From Prinsepia uniflora (taxonomy: Eukaryota > Streptophyta > Magnoliopsida > Rosales > Rosaceae): a stretch of 64,000 bases of DNA. A program made the position numbers and the translations under genes. Shown piece by piece: positions 35,602-47,667 of the stretch (its first letter is position 1; the number at the start of each line of letters is the position of its first letter). The stretch is taken from NCBI GenBank assembly GCA_032719365.1, contig CM064862.1, positions 61,088,243-61,152,242 on the forward strand, in the 5' to 3' direction. A model generated the notes under the pieces. That model saw only the letters and a list, made by a program, of their open reading frames with translations. It did no database searches and was not told the DNA's origin.

Positions 35602-35899
35602 GGGGCTGTGTGCCCCGAGTTGGCATCTTCTCGAAAGGTCCTCGGTTGGGTTATACGTATGTCGATACGTATGTGGTTTTATGAAAGGTGATTTGGGGCT
35701 GCGACCCCGTATACCAGATTTGAGGGCGGAGGCCCTATGTTTTATGATTAGAAAATGATTTGGGGACGGAGACCCCGTACGTGATGTGATTTGGGCTGAG
35801 TCCCTATTGATTTGACCTACGGGTTTTGAATTATGATTTCGGGTCGAGGACCCAAATGGATTTATGGTTCATGACGGGTTATGGGAACCGGCATGAACC
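35602..35899 (+). repeat. Mid-LTR array of short covarying hairpins (C, right)
   Basis: GGGGC-TGTGT-GCCCC (35602), an ATACGTAT/ATACGTAT pair (about 35653-35672), GGGG..CCCC (35695), AGGGC-GGAG-GCCCT (35723), GGGG..CCCC (35762), GGGTC-GAG-GACCC (35841), and one B-type hairpin with GGTTCATG/CATGAACC arms (35866-35899). Confidence 0.85.
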
Positions 35900-36252
35900 C
35901 TGGAAAGGTTTTGATATGTTTGATAAATGGTTTTATGAACGTTTTACTAAATGGTTTTTGGAATGCATGCATATGTTTTTATTGAAGGGCATAAATCTTA
36001 TTTGGTGAAAATGTTTTATTAAAATATTAAATTGTTCACTCACAGTTTTCGTGTTTTAATGTCCTTCAGGTTGATCGCGGATGCAGGCTGTAGCAGAGTC
36101 GAGACATCACTCCCCTCTTCCTACGATCCTGACGCACTCTGATATCCCCGGCGAGGGCAAAGATGGAATTTTCCCTAGTCTGACACTTCGTGTCAGACGG
36201 GATCAGGCGGGTCCCACGTTAATCCCGGGGGATTTGGGACTAGTCCTGACAC

Positions 36253-38522
36253 ACCACCAGTATACAAACATCCATCCAAAAATCTCAAAATTCATCATCA
36301 GCTGGTGGTTTTTGAATGAAAGAGGAAAAATGAGGCGAGATGAAGCTTGTGGTGGCCACGGTGAGACTTGACGGTGGAGGTAAGGCCGTTTTCCCGTGAA
36401 AACCTTTTTTGAAATTAAAAATGGCAGCTTGAGGTTTAGTGAGTTTTGATCGATTATGATGATTGGATGCTGTCTCTAAAGGTTCTAGGAATCGATTGAG
36501 TACGAAACCAAGACGAGAGGTGGCTAGGATCGCGCAGGTACGATGGTGGATGGTTGGCCGGTGTGTTCATGATCGGAGAGGTAACTTTCTGGACCTAAAG
36601 TTCAAGTTTTAAGGTTACAGATCAATAGGAAATTGTGTAAGGGAACTATAGAACCAATTAGAATTGAAAATGGATCAAAATTAGACGATTTATGAGGTTG
36701 AACCGTGGACGCTGGTTCGGCTGAACCGGGCCTGTTTGAACTGGTTCAGACCTGGCCTGACCAAGGAAGACGATGATGAACAGTGGGCGCGTGGCTTCCA
36801 CGCGCAGCCTCTTTGGGTGGCCCGTGAAGGCTCGTGGAACACCTTTTGGGGAAGTGGTCAACATGTGAAATGATGTAATCGATGTAACAAACATTTTGGG
36901 ACTGGTTTCGAGTCGATCGAACATCGTCTCAATATGTTTCGGGATGTCCAAAGGTTTTATGGCTCGTTTAAAAATACTTAAAATATCGGGAAAATTATGG
37001 GGCTTTACTAGAAGCATTATGAAGTAGTTAGTGACCTTATTATGGGATTTGGACAGGTTCGGGAAAGCCGGTGATAGTGGATTAGCCGGGGAAGCGTAAT
37101 TGCACACGTATCGAGGCAGTGGCGTAAACGGTCTGTGAGTGGACTTAGCTTTCTAACGTATAATTCATGCAGAAATGTTTTATATGTTTTCTACATGTGA
37201 TTTCTATGTTTTTGATGATATTGATGATTTACGGTTTTGCATGTATTTTGAGATATTTACGAAATTGCACGAGATATGCTTTTATGCTATGATTTGATAA
37301 TGGTTTCGATGATACGATTTTGGGATTTGAAATATGATTTGATTTCAATGATTTATAATGGATTTTGGAAACCTGATTTCGGGCTTGAAGCCCTGTTCAT
37401 AAAAGTGATTTCGATAACTGTGATTTCGGGTTTTGAAATTGGATTTCGGAAATAGGATTCCTGATTCGGTTTTGGAGCCTGAAAGTGGATTTCTCGATTT
37501 GGGTTCGAAATGATGATTCCGGGTGCTAGCTTACGAAATATTGATTTCGGATTCGGATTTGGAAATGGATTATGGATGTGATTTCCATATTAGAATTCTG
37601 GATTTGGATTCGGAATGATGATTTCAGATTCGACTTGGGATTCGAAATGGTGATTTCGAATTCGAATTTGGACATGGATTTGGAAATGGTTTTAAAATGG
37701 TTTTGGATTGGATTTGCTGGATTTGGTTAGTGGGTTTAAAGACCCGGATATGATTGTGACGGGGGCGGACCCGGATTGAGTTTAAAGACTCGGATTGAGT
37801 TTAAAAACTCGGATATTGGGATTTCCCCCGTAGGCTTCTTGAGTTTAAAGACTCGGATTATATTGAGGCCTGGATTGAGTTTAAAGACTCGGATTGATAT
37901 TGAGTTTAAAGACTCGGATAGATCCAGCAGGTTCGATTGATTGCAATGGATTTTAAATGCCTTTCAAATGTGTTTTGGGTTTCGATGATAACTTGATGTT
38001 TTTCAAATAATGGTTTTCCGATGTTTTGGGCTATGCTCCAGATGATATGAATTTTGATGGTTGTGGGCTGAGGCCCGGGATTTGAGAAAATAAAATGATT
38101 TCTGGTTTTTGGTTTCATAAATGTTTATATTAACTTGAATGTGAAATGGTTTTATGAAATGGGTTTTATATGCATGCATTGGTTTTTAAATGGAGGGTAT
38201 AAATGTATTTTTATAAATTGTTTTCTATACTTATCCTTTATTTTTTTTCCACTCACATTCTTTTATGTTTTTCGATACCCTCCAGCTTGTTCAGGTGCGA
38301 GCTGTTGTTAGAGAGAGAAGGAGACATCACACACGCGATCCACAGTAGTTTCTGCGGGCTCTGGGAAGTCCGGAAATTTTTGGATGGTTTGCTTGGGAAT
38401 CCCTTGTCCGTCTTACGTTTTACGTGGAGGTTGGACGTCGATTTAGCCTTCATGTCGCACGTAAGTTAGACGGGAGCATGCCTTATCCCTTAATCCCGGG
38501 GGATTAGGGGTAGGGCGTGTCA
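36253..38522 (+). mobile_element. LTR E (A-like family), 5' part missing
   Basis: It begins mid-LTR directly after the end of LTR C and ends GGTAGGGCGTGTCA. It has a donor-like GAG/GTAAGG (36380), the A-type hairpin repeats GAGT-TTAAAG-ACTC and GGGT-TTAAAG-ACCC (about 37732-37917), CACTCAC and an acceptor-like CCCTCCAG (38285). No coding sequence. Confidence 0.75.
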
Positions 38523-39026
38523 TCTGGCCACCGCCTTGCTCAGCCGTCCACCACCATCATCCCAGCCTCTCAGTCTCACCCTTAGTCTCTCTCAATCCCT
38601 ATGTGGCCTCAAGTAAGAAGATGGGGAAATAGTTTTGGGTGGGTACGAGTTTGATGAAGAAGATGAAGGAAATGGGATGAGATGCATGTATGTATGTCCA
38701 TAGGAGATATTTTGGGTCCCACTAAAGACAATCCAAGATCCACTTATTTCAGAAATCGTGCAACGATAAAACGAAATCGAACCTTCCGTGACACGTAACA
38801 TTCCCGTACGATGTTCGATTTTGACGTGCCACCTATCTACAGACTTGTATCATCTTGACCTATGTAATGGACTTCTATCCACGTACATTTGACTTAGCAA
38901 GTCAAAAGTTAACATTTTCCCCCTTCCAGGGCCAAAATCGTCATTTTACCTCGACTAATCTCGATCAGTCATGATAATCCTCAATTAATTCTTGATAATC
39001 TTGTAAATTCGAGACAGATCGTTACA
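38523..39026 (-). mobile_element. Truncated LTR, minus orientation
   Basis: Read leftward it begins TGTAACGATCTG at 39026 and shows the promoter-proximal block (AGTCAAATGTACGTGG, GATAGGTGGCACGTC). It stops where LTR E ends. A purine tract GGGAGGG lies just upstream of its start on the minus strand, as expected of a 3' LTR. Confidence 0.7.
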
Positions 39027-39235
39027 CGCAGGCCCTCCCAAGCTAATCGAGGGGGATTACAGGAAGGTTCCTGTCAATCATGCCCTTCCACATCTACAAG
39101 TCACTCAATCTAAGGGCACTTAAACCAACAGGCTTATGTGTCTAATTAGCTGTTGCATTTGTTACTCATCTTATTGGAGGAAGATGTCATTTCCGATTGG
39201 TTGTCTTTAAACCTTTGTAGAAGTATAACATTCAG

Positions 39236-39618
39236 TGATGTTCGTCGATATTATAATGGGGGCACTCCCTAAGCAGTTGATTGAAGTGTTCCTAATACTC
39301 ATAGATGGATTCATCCCAACCTTGTGGTGCCATGATCTTGGCCTTCAATTCATTCGTCTTCGTCACAGGATAATATTGTGTAAGGAATTTTGAAGGAAAG
39401 TCTCTCCATGAATGGATTGAGGCAGGGGCCAAGGAATGGAACCATACCTCAGCACGATCTTTGGGCAAAGTTGAACAAATTTCTTCATATGAAGGTTCGG
39501 ATCCTTTCCTAAGAGTCCACGAAATGTTGCTTATAGGTGAATTTTTTCGAGACTTCAATTCCAAATTTGCCATTGTAGACTCATGAAAGTTAATAGTAAA
39601 ATTGGTCCTCCGAGACAT
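39236..39618 (-). pseudogene. Ty3-type gag fragment
   Basis: On the minus strand the frame contains STLPKDRAEVWFHSLAPASI, SWRDFPSKFLTQYYP and ELKAKIMAPQG, a retrotransposon gag core. A stop follows SIYEY, after which EHFNQLLRECPH continues in frame. No protease, polymerase or CCHC knuckle follows. It differs from the gag of elements A and D. Confidence 0.82.
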
Positions 39619-41278
39619 GGGGGATTGTAAATTCCTTTAGGAGCCATAGGGTTCGTGCTCGCACTAGGGTACGTTCTTCATGGTGGTCCCTTGCATCCGC
39701 CATGTGTGGGCTTGGTGGAGATTAGGCGTGAACTAAGGAAACTCTTGAGGATATATGGGTTGGAGTCGTGCACTAGAGATGATCCTAAGCTCGGTTTACT
39801 TGACAAGCCATCAGCTGAACCTTGCACTGATCCTTGTGATGATGAAAACTTGTAACTATAATAATTGAAACGACTAAGTTAATATATTCTAACTAAAGTG
39901 GACACTATTAAAGGACAAGTCTCCAGCAAGGGTGCTAAAAAATTGATTGAAAATAAAACAAGCACAAATATTGTAATTTATTCTATCCAGTTGAAATATT
40001 TGCAAGTACACAAAATCAAAAGAGATAATAACGAAGCAAAGGTCGATTACTCAAGGACTTGTTTAATAGTTTATTCCACTTTAGATTAGATTATCAATTG
40101 AACGAAAAACTCAAAACACTAATTTAGATGTTCAAAACTTTAAAATACGACAAGAACTTAAAACAAAGACTAAACACATGACGCACAAAGACAAGAATCA
40201 AACAAGACACCACACCTAATAACACACAGCAAAGGGGGAGGGGGTGATGCTTTGAAATTTGAAATTAAACAGATTTATACTTAAGACGTACAAAGATAAA
40301 ATGCAGCAGAGATTGTGAATTGAATAATTAAAGTTAACTAAGGCCAATTAAAGCACGCTATATGCCGTTAACCAATTAACACAGACAAGTAATCATTCCT
40401 TCATGCGAACAAGTAATACAAATCAATAGTCAAAATCAAGTGAAAAGACTATCATGGCGTGAGCTTTAAGCAGCCCTAATTGTAATAAAAACGAATCACA
40501 TATAATGGAAAAGCGCGACATAATTAATGTAAATTTTCATTTGCCCACGATAATTGCTAGGGCTTCATACTCCTCGGCCTCCCATGTATATAGCTATCCT
40601 CGATTCCATTTGCCTACGTAAATTGTCCATCGACACACGAAGAAGCCCCCACCATCGTTGCAGAAGAAAACTCCATTACCCTAACCGAGAAGAGCGGAAG
40701 GGACTCTCCTAATAATTATTACCTTTTTCGTCTCTTTTTTTGGGACTAATATCGTTTTTCTCGTAAGTAGCTATGTAACTATTCGATAACTGCTATGTAA
40801 TTTGATTTTAAATTATGTACGTAGTATAGTTCATTAATTCAACCACAAAATCTTTAAAACGAAACTATAGGCCACAATATTATGTTAAAACGAGCTATTA
40901 TAATAAATAGGGATCTAATGCGTACGTAATTAGCCTATTATTATCCATTGAACTTATTGCCATAATTAAGAATGTGGTGTATATGCATGATCCAAGAATA
41001 TCAATGTACATACATGCACGTACATCGAACATACATCGATTTTGATCCATATATATATATATATATATATATATTAATGACACTCATAGTAACAAATTCA
41101 TATTGGATATTATATATTCCACATATATTGGCTGTAGCACTTAAATGGAGAACATGAACTTGAACATATATGTATTTATCTATAGAAATATATTATACAG
41201 AAAATCATAATATTGGATAGTGTATTCCATATATGCCCTATCATATAATTAAGGCCATACACCCATTAATTCACACAC

Positions 41279-41281
<3 letters not shown>
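39619..41281. other. Non-coding; distal upstream region of GA3ox
   Basis: I recognise no gene. 39640-39860 has a short open frame without known motifs. A (TA)n tract lies at 41048-41074. Confidence 0.5.

Positions 41282-41311
<30 letters not shown>
41282..41311 (+). promoter_or_regulatory. (TA)n tract at the GA3ox core promoter position
   Basis: An uninterrupted TA run lies about 95-125 bp before the GA3ox start codon, where a TATA box would be expected. No other TATA box stands out, so it may serve as one. This is an inference from position. Confidence 0.4.
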
Positions 41312-41313
<2 letters not shown>

Positions 41314-41404
41314 GTCATGCTTTGGCTTTCACTCAACACTTGCAAACAACAAACTCTCATAGAAGCCTGAGCTTTTTTTGACTTGTTCTCCCAAGAAAGT
41401 TGCA

Positions 41405-43018
41405 ATGAGTGCTCTATCATACCCCTACAAGGAGAACGTTGTTCCTCTCAACCAAATCAAGCCCCTTGACTACAGCTCTTTGCAAACATTACCTGAGTCT
41501 CACACATGGCTTGATGAATCCGGCGAGAACTCGCCTTCATCTGGGGTTATTAACTCCGGTGACCTGACATCATCCATACCCGTTATTGACCTCACGGATC
41601 CGGACGCTCCGAGTCTCATCAAAGAAGCATGTGAGATATGGGGGATGTTTCAACTCATAGGCCATGGCATTCCCAACAAGCTCATCGACGACGTGGAGTC
41701 TCAGACTGAGAAATTGTTTGGTCTCCCGATCGACCAGAAACTCAAAGCCTTACGATCTCCCGGTGGCCCCTCCGGCTATGGTCGTCCTCGAATTTCGCAG
41801 TTTTATGATAAGTTGATGTGGCATGAGGGATTTACGATCACGGGGTCCTCGGCCGATCATGCTAGACAACTTTGGCCCCATGATTATCAAGGCTTTAGGT
41901 ATGTCCAATTTCCTCCATGGATTTCCATGCACGTACACAAAATGTTTCGGTCTCCGTGACCTAGCTAATCTATTAAAATTTACGCTTCACCTATTGTGAT
42001 GGTTTTCCTTGTGGGTTCACAATAAGGCAATATTTGATGAGGGAGATTCAAAATCAATTTAGTATGAGTGCAGTTTTATCGTATGTAGGAGATTATATAT
42101 ATAATTATAAACTTACCTGTTCTGTTCACTTACTATCTTGATGAAATTTGATTGGCTAAGCTTTATATATATATATATATATATATAGATAATTCCACCA
42201 ATTCCATTACAATAACTCCACCAATTCCACCAGTTAAATATAAATATTCTTATATTTGATATAATATTAATATCCAATCCGATTGAAAATACATTGTATT
42301 TTTAATTATCTTCTATCGCTTTCTATGATTTCTTACCATAAGATTCCTTAGTTATAATTATGTCAAATCACGTTACATATAATAAATTAAACAAATTGAA
42401 TAATATATCCATTTGTATTAAAATAAATTTTCTATATTTTTCTAAAATCTTTGCAGCGAGACAATGGATGAATATCATAGTCAAATGAAGGCATTAACCG
42501 GGAAATTAATCCGCATTATCTTCGAAACCTTGAACATCAATGCTGAAGAAATAGATTGGCTCAATGGCTCTACAGAGTCAGGTCCAGGGACAGTATTGCA
42601 ACTGAACTCCTACCCAGCCTGCCCGGACCCGACCCGAGCCATGGGCCTAGCCCCGCACACAGACACATCCCTAATCACAATAGTCAAGCAATACAAAATC
42701 AGCGGCCTTCAGATCTTTAAAGAGGGTGTTGGATGGATTCCTGTGAACCCGGTTGCCGGTTCTCTCACTGTCAACCTCGGTGACTTTTTCCATATTCTCT
42801 CCAATGGGCTGTATAAAAGTATCCGCCACCGCGTGGTTGTGAATGCTCAGGTCCAGCGGTACTCCTTGGCTCACTTCTATGGACCTCCATCTGATTTTGT
42901 AGTGTCCCCGGCGGTGGCTCCAGGACAAGTGGCAAAGTTTCGTTCTGTGTCAGTGAAGGAGTACGCTGGTTTGAAGGGCAAGCATTTTGAGAAGGCGTTT
43001 TCTCAGCTTCTAGTTTAA
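41405..43018 (+). CDS. GA3ox: Gibberellin 3-beta-dioxygenase (GA3ox), two exons
   Basis: Exons 41405-41898 and 42457-43018 (intron GTATGT...TTTGCAG, 558 bp) join in frame to give 351 residues, the usual family length with the usual single intron. The product is a cytosolic 2-oxoglutarate/Fe(II) dioxygenase that 3-beta-hydroxylates GA9 and GA20 to bioactive GA4 and GA1, the last activating step of gibberellin synthesis. The iron ligands are His232 and Asp234 (APHTDTS) and His289 (SIRHRV); Arg299 and Ser301 (QRYSL) bind 2-oxoglutarate. GA3ox-typical stretches are IPVIDLTDPDA, CEIWGMFQLIGHGIP, SGYGRPRIS and MWHEGFTITGS. The ATG chosen is the first in frame and gives the family N-terminus. The intron holds a (TA)n run (42163-42187). 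Nothing is broken. It is the only complete gene in the window. Which GA3ox paralogue it is cannot be said. Confidence 0.95.
41899..42456 (+). other. GA3ox intron
   Basis: AT-rich, GT...AG, between codons for FR/S and ETMDEYH. Splicing here keeps the frame, whereas reading through hits a stop at 41957. Confidence 0.93.
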
Positions 43019-44170
43019 ACGACCAATTTGGGTCAAATAAGTCCTTTGTATGCATCCAGCCAACATACATAATTTATTTTCTTTAAAATATTTGAAGCTT
43101 TGCCTTTCAGATGGATTTTGCAGTATTTTTTTTTTGGTACGGAAAAAAATAAAGATCTGAGATGCCTATTTTGAGTTTAAGGTGGATGCTATGATTATAT
43201 TTTTGCAGGACATTCGAGTAAAGTTCATTTTACTTTCAAATTACAGTAATTATTTATTGATGAAAAGTTAATTAGTATTTGATAAATATGATATTAACTA
43301 GAAATATTGATATATATATATATATATATATATAAGCTGGTATTGAGAATTGTAGAATTACATTAATCAATTTAGATGATCAATTGCATAAGAATTGTAA
43401 AATATAATAAAATTTGAACCTATTGTACGTTATTGAAGACGATCAATTATCATTCGAACTTCGGTCGAAATTTCAAATTTTATTATATTTTGAAAAATGG
43501 GTAATCTATATTTCAATGTAAATATCTTATTGTAATATTCACTCATTATTTTCTTCATAAAAAAATGCATGTACTCCAATAAGACGGAAAATAAATCTAA
43601 ATGTAGGAAACGTTGTTAATTGTTGCGTACTAACGCACACTATTATCCAGTATTAATATAAATAAGAAAAATTATAAGGTTGAAGACAAATATAATCGAA
43701 ACAAAAGTTGCCATTAATATCAGATTTTTCACTTAATATGTCCTTTGAACGTTATACATTCAATTTTAAAATGCCTCGTGAACATAATTTTTATCCAAGA
43801 TGCACTTTGTACAAGATTTTTGTCTTGAAGTGCCCTTTTTTCATCAAATCTGTTAATTTTCCATCAAATATAATGGCAAAATTCTCACTTTGAAATCTTT
43901 CGTAACTCTCCCATTTGAATTGGAATTTAGGAGAAGCTTCACGAGTGCATAAATTCAGATAGAAAAGCCCCCATTTTCCCAAGAAATAACCATCATCCAT
44001 TTTCAACCAACATTTTATCCCTCCTTTGCTGGAGGAGAGAGATAAAATGTTGGTTGAAAAAAAAAATAAAATAAAAGGATGTACATGAGATAATTAAGGG
44101 AATTGAACAGAGAGAAAGTTAAGGATATATTGAATGGAAGAGACTTAACCCTTCTATTATGGCCACAAAA
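43019..44170. other. GA3ox 3' flank, non-coding
   Basis: AT-rich, with a (TA)n tract at 43309-43334. No gene seen. Confidence 0.55.
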
Positions 44171-44511
44171 AATAATTGTATTGTTGGCTACAAAAGTCGT
44201 CATCTCATTCCCAATTCAAACAATTCAAGTTTTGTAGTAACCAAACTGAGAAGTTTGAGAGAAAGAAATCCTCACCTCTACTTGAGAGAGAAAATCCTTC
44301 TAAGAAAAATCCAAGAGGGAATTCAATAAGCCACGATATTTATTTTGAATATAGATTTTTTATTCCTATTATTTTTCATACTAGAAGATATCGTTCCTTT
44401 TGTTATCTCATTGTGATTATACAAAGTGTGGGAAAAGTCAGATCTTGGAATAATCAATTAACTATTGGCCTTGTATTAGGTAGTCATTATTTTGCCATCT
44501 TTCCCAACAAG

Positions 44512-45444
44512 TGGTATTAGAGCAAGGTTCATTAAATGGTTTTAAGTTGAATCATTCACAATGGAAGAGTCAACCTCGACGACATCAAGAGTGATGGTTA
44601 AGTTAACCTCTTCAAACTACTCCATTTGGAAGCCTAGAATAGGGGACATCCTCTACTGCAATGATTTGTACCAATCTTCACAAAATGAAGGTCAAAAACC
44701 AGAAGCCAAGATTGATCCCGAATGGAATCTGCTAAATAGGAAAACTGTGGGATAAATCCAACAATGGATAGACCAGAGTATCTTTCACTATGTGGAGCAA
44801 GAAATAGTTTTGTACACATTATGGACGAAACCAGAGTCCATGTATGAGAGAAAGACGGCCCATAATAAAGCCTCTACGATTGAACGATTGGTGAATCTCA
44901 AGTATAAGGAGACTTGGAATGTTTCGAACACTTGAGAAATGTTCAAAGATTGGCGAATCAACTCACCAATATGAAGATGGTGCTTGATGATGAATTGCAA
45001 GAATTATTACTTCTCAGCTCACTACCAGACAATTGGGACACACTTGCAGTTTCATTAAGTCATTCAGCAACACAAGGTGTTCTAACATTGAACATCGTAA
45101 ATGATAGTATGTTCAAAGAAGTGTTAAGAGAGGGAACAAGGGATGTCGATAGAGTCTAAGGCACTTGTCATAGAATATCATGGAAGAAGTTGTAATAGGA
45201 AACTCCACACCAGATAAAAGACGAGGGGCAGGTCAAGAGACAAGTTAAGAGGCAATTCGAGGGGAGACGTAGAATGTTAGCATTGTGGTGAGAAAGGCCA
45301 CATAAAGAAAGAATGCAGGAAGCTCAATAGAGAGCAGCATGAGAACAGTGATTTAGCTACTACTATTGTTCATGGAGATGACATAATCTTTGTTTGTGAT
45401 ACTGGTCATGTTAATTTGACATCATAAGATACATGTTGGGTTGT
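44512..45444 (+). pseudogene. Ty1/copia 5' remnant: primer site, gag, start of protease
   Basis: A primer-binding site (TGGTATTAGAGC, 44512-44523, one base off the initiator Met consensus) is followed by ATG 44561 and a copia gag starting KLTSSNYSIWKPRIGD. Stops and shifts interrupt it at 44753 and about 44930; it continues with QRLANQLTNMKMVLDDELQE and LSSLPDNWDTL, then a degraded CCHC knuckle (about 45283-45318). It ends at the protease motif CWVV, where element D is inserted. The upstream 44200-44505 is probably its LTR. Confidence 0.85.
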
Positions 45445-47155
45445 TGACAGGACCCGCTCCGATCCTCTCTGGGACCACATGGGGACGTGCCCTGCTCCCA
45501 TCTGACACCCAAAATAATGTTCCAGTTTTAACCTTAAACGTTCAAATGCATAAAAACCAAATTAAAGTTTTACATCAAATCCGAAATAACAGATGTCAGA
45601 CAAGGGATGAAATCCAAACTACAAGTTGCGAGCATGACTCTAACATAAACCTGCGGGTACACCGCCCAACAGGGGTTCAGGTACGCAGAAGTGGATCTAT
45701 GCCTCAGCCTCAGGTTCCTCCTCTACCTCATTAGCACGACCTAGAGGGGTTACCAAAACATCAAGGGTGAGTGGGCCGAAACTCAAATTTATAAAATCGT
45801 TTAGTAAGTAACATATAATTTACCCCTCCGTTTTCCAAACATGCATGCATCATAATTTAAAACCATAATTCATATAATATGTATCATAAGGCATATAATA
45901 AAACCATAAATATAATTTTAGCCACTGCACTATACACTCCGATCTTGACATCCCCCATGTCTGACGTCCCTGAAGTCTAATAAGGTCACAATCACAAGGC
46001 TACGCGTGCCACTCGGGTCTCAATTATGAGTTCAATCCCCGAACCCCGTTCGGGTACAGCATCCCCGATGCTTAGCGTCATAGACGCTGGACGTTCTAGA
46101 CGTCCGTGACCACTCCGGGGTACCTCATCCGGAGGAGACAGTATCATAAGAATGGATCTATACAGTGCAGTATTAAATACATTTTATTGATATCCACATG
46201 CAAAACATATATGTATACATGGATAAAATCTGAACCGACAGTTACGTTTCATCAGACGGTCACATGCCCAAATACCGTGAAACGTGCCATTACCATAATT
46301 TCCATATCATCAAAACCGTTATTTTTTTTAGCATGTGAATATATATAAGTAAACCAGAAAACATTTATGCACGCAAGGGTTTAAGAAAACGGCCCACTCA
46401 CAGTACAATCCTGCTGAAATCTGAATGTATACCCTCGTTCTGGTACAATTGTACAATCCCTGTCATATCCAAAGTATACGTAAAGGTCAATACAAACCCC
46501 TAACATTTAACCATGAAACCCTAGACCGAAACCGGTCCGGAAAAGCCACCCGAACAAGCTTCCTGAGGCAATAAACCTCAAATTGACCAACTTAATGATC
46601 TCCGATCGACCCGAAACCACCGCCATTGGATCCGGATCGTTGAAACCTAAAGAATGGTGGTGGTCCCACCAAAAGTACTGTTTACATGCGCCTACACGCG
46701 CCAGTCAACGCGTCGGTCAACGCAGGAACAGTACCGGCTGACGTCACTGCTGACGTCAGCATGACGTCATCTGACAGCTGTCAGGTCTGACATGTCAGAC
46801 TCTGACAGGTGCCACGAGTCAACACTCGATTGGTCTACCTCACTGATCTGTCAGGCCACGTGTCAGATCTGACATGTGCCACGTGTCAGCACGGCACTGG
46901 TCCACGTCACTGACATGTCAGTGACACGTGGCAGTCCCTGATTGGGCCACGTCACTGACATGTCAGTGCTGACTGTGCACTGACATGTGACACGTGTCGG
47001 ATCACGGTTGGTCCACGTCAACTGACAGATCTGACAGGGTGCCACATCATCACCTCTGTACTCAGTCGGGTTGACCCGTATCTCTGCAACTCGGGTCGAT
47101 CAGACCCGCGATCATGACCCGGTCACCATTTCTTCATTTCTCAACCATTTCAGTC
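45445..47155 (-). repeat. Truncated 3' LTR of D
   Basis: Matches 47668-49388 closely. It contains the D hairpin group (about 45951-46115) and the palindrome array (46749-47036). It is cut at the deletion junction next to gag. Confidence 0.9.
46749..47036. promoter_or_regulatory. Dense array of ACGT and CTGACA palindromes in D 3' LTR
   Basis: Perfect palindromes: GCTGACGTCAGC (46749-46760), ATGACGTCAT (46761-46770), CTGACAGCTGTCAG (46771-46784), TCTGACATGTCAGA (46786-46799), GTCAGATCTGAC (46862-46873), GTCACTGACATGTCAGTGAC (46906-46925), CACTGACATGTCAGTG (46953-46968). They are interleaved with many CCACGTGTCA and CCACGTCA motifs. ACGT cores are the standard binding sites of plant bZIP and bHLH factors. 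The array lies promoter-side of the putative transcribed part of the LTR. Confidence 0.8.
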
Positions 47156-47554
47156 CTAGTCCGCAACGGACATATCTCCCAGCTCCAGCCGCAAGAACTC
47201 AGCCTCCCGTACCGCACGAAATGATCGCGGGTAGTACTGGTCCAGGAATCGGGAACGGAAAGCTTCCCAAGTAGTGGTATGGACAGACCACCCAGACATT
47301 TCAAGGCCGTGCCACCACTGGTAGGCTCCTCCTTGCAGCAAGAAGGCCGCCAAAGTTACCCGTTCGCCCGGAGGGCAGTGCATCACCGAGAAGATCCTTT
47401 CCCATTTGGTGATCCAATCATGAGCATCTTCGGGGTTCGATCCCCCGTTGAAAGGTGTGGCTCCCGAACGTTGAGCCCTTTCAATGCTTGCGCATTCCAT
47501 TTCCCCTTCCAGATCCTCGTCAGTTCGTGTATGAGGAATCCTCCTTGGAGGCAT
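47156..47554 (-). pseudogene. Element D gag, N-terminal half
   Basis: From MPPRRIPHTRTDEDLEG the frame is open through a gag core (HDWITKWERIFSVMHCPPGE, AYQWWHGLEMSGW, FLDQYYPRSFRAV) and is cut at the deletion junction after LGDMSVAD. It is homologous to the gag of element A, including the MPPRR start and FLDQYYPRSF. Unlike A, this stretch has no stop codon. Capsid and CCHC parts are lost. Confidence 0.9.
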
Positions 47555-47652
47555 AACTAACTGTCAAGAGGTATAGATCAGTTAACATTATCCTTAAACT
47601 CGAAAAGTAACTAGTACTAATCGCTAGTCTAGCATGCTGACCACAACCTAGT

Positions 47653-47664
47653 GCTCTGATACCA
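47653..47664 (-). other. Primer-binding site of element D
   Basis: TGGTATCAGAGC on the minus strand, three bases after the 5' LTR end at 47668. Confidence 0.92.
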
Positions 47665-47667
47665 AGC

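Larger units (their letters stand above)
35313..36252 (+). mobile_element. Right part of LTR C
   Basis: It starts with the right copy of repeat X and continues through a second group of hairpins (35602-35899), the CACTCACAG block, an acceptor-like CCTTCAG/GT (36069), the 9-bp stem-loop (36178-36198) and an LTR end GGACTAGTCCTGACA. With 24590-26775 it forms one LTR split by element B. Confidence 0.82.
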
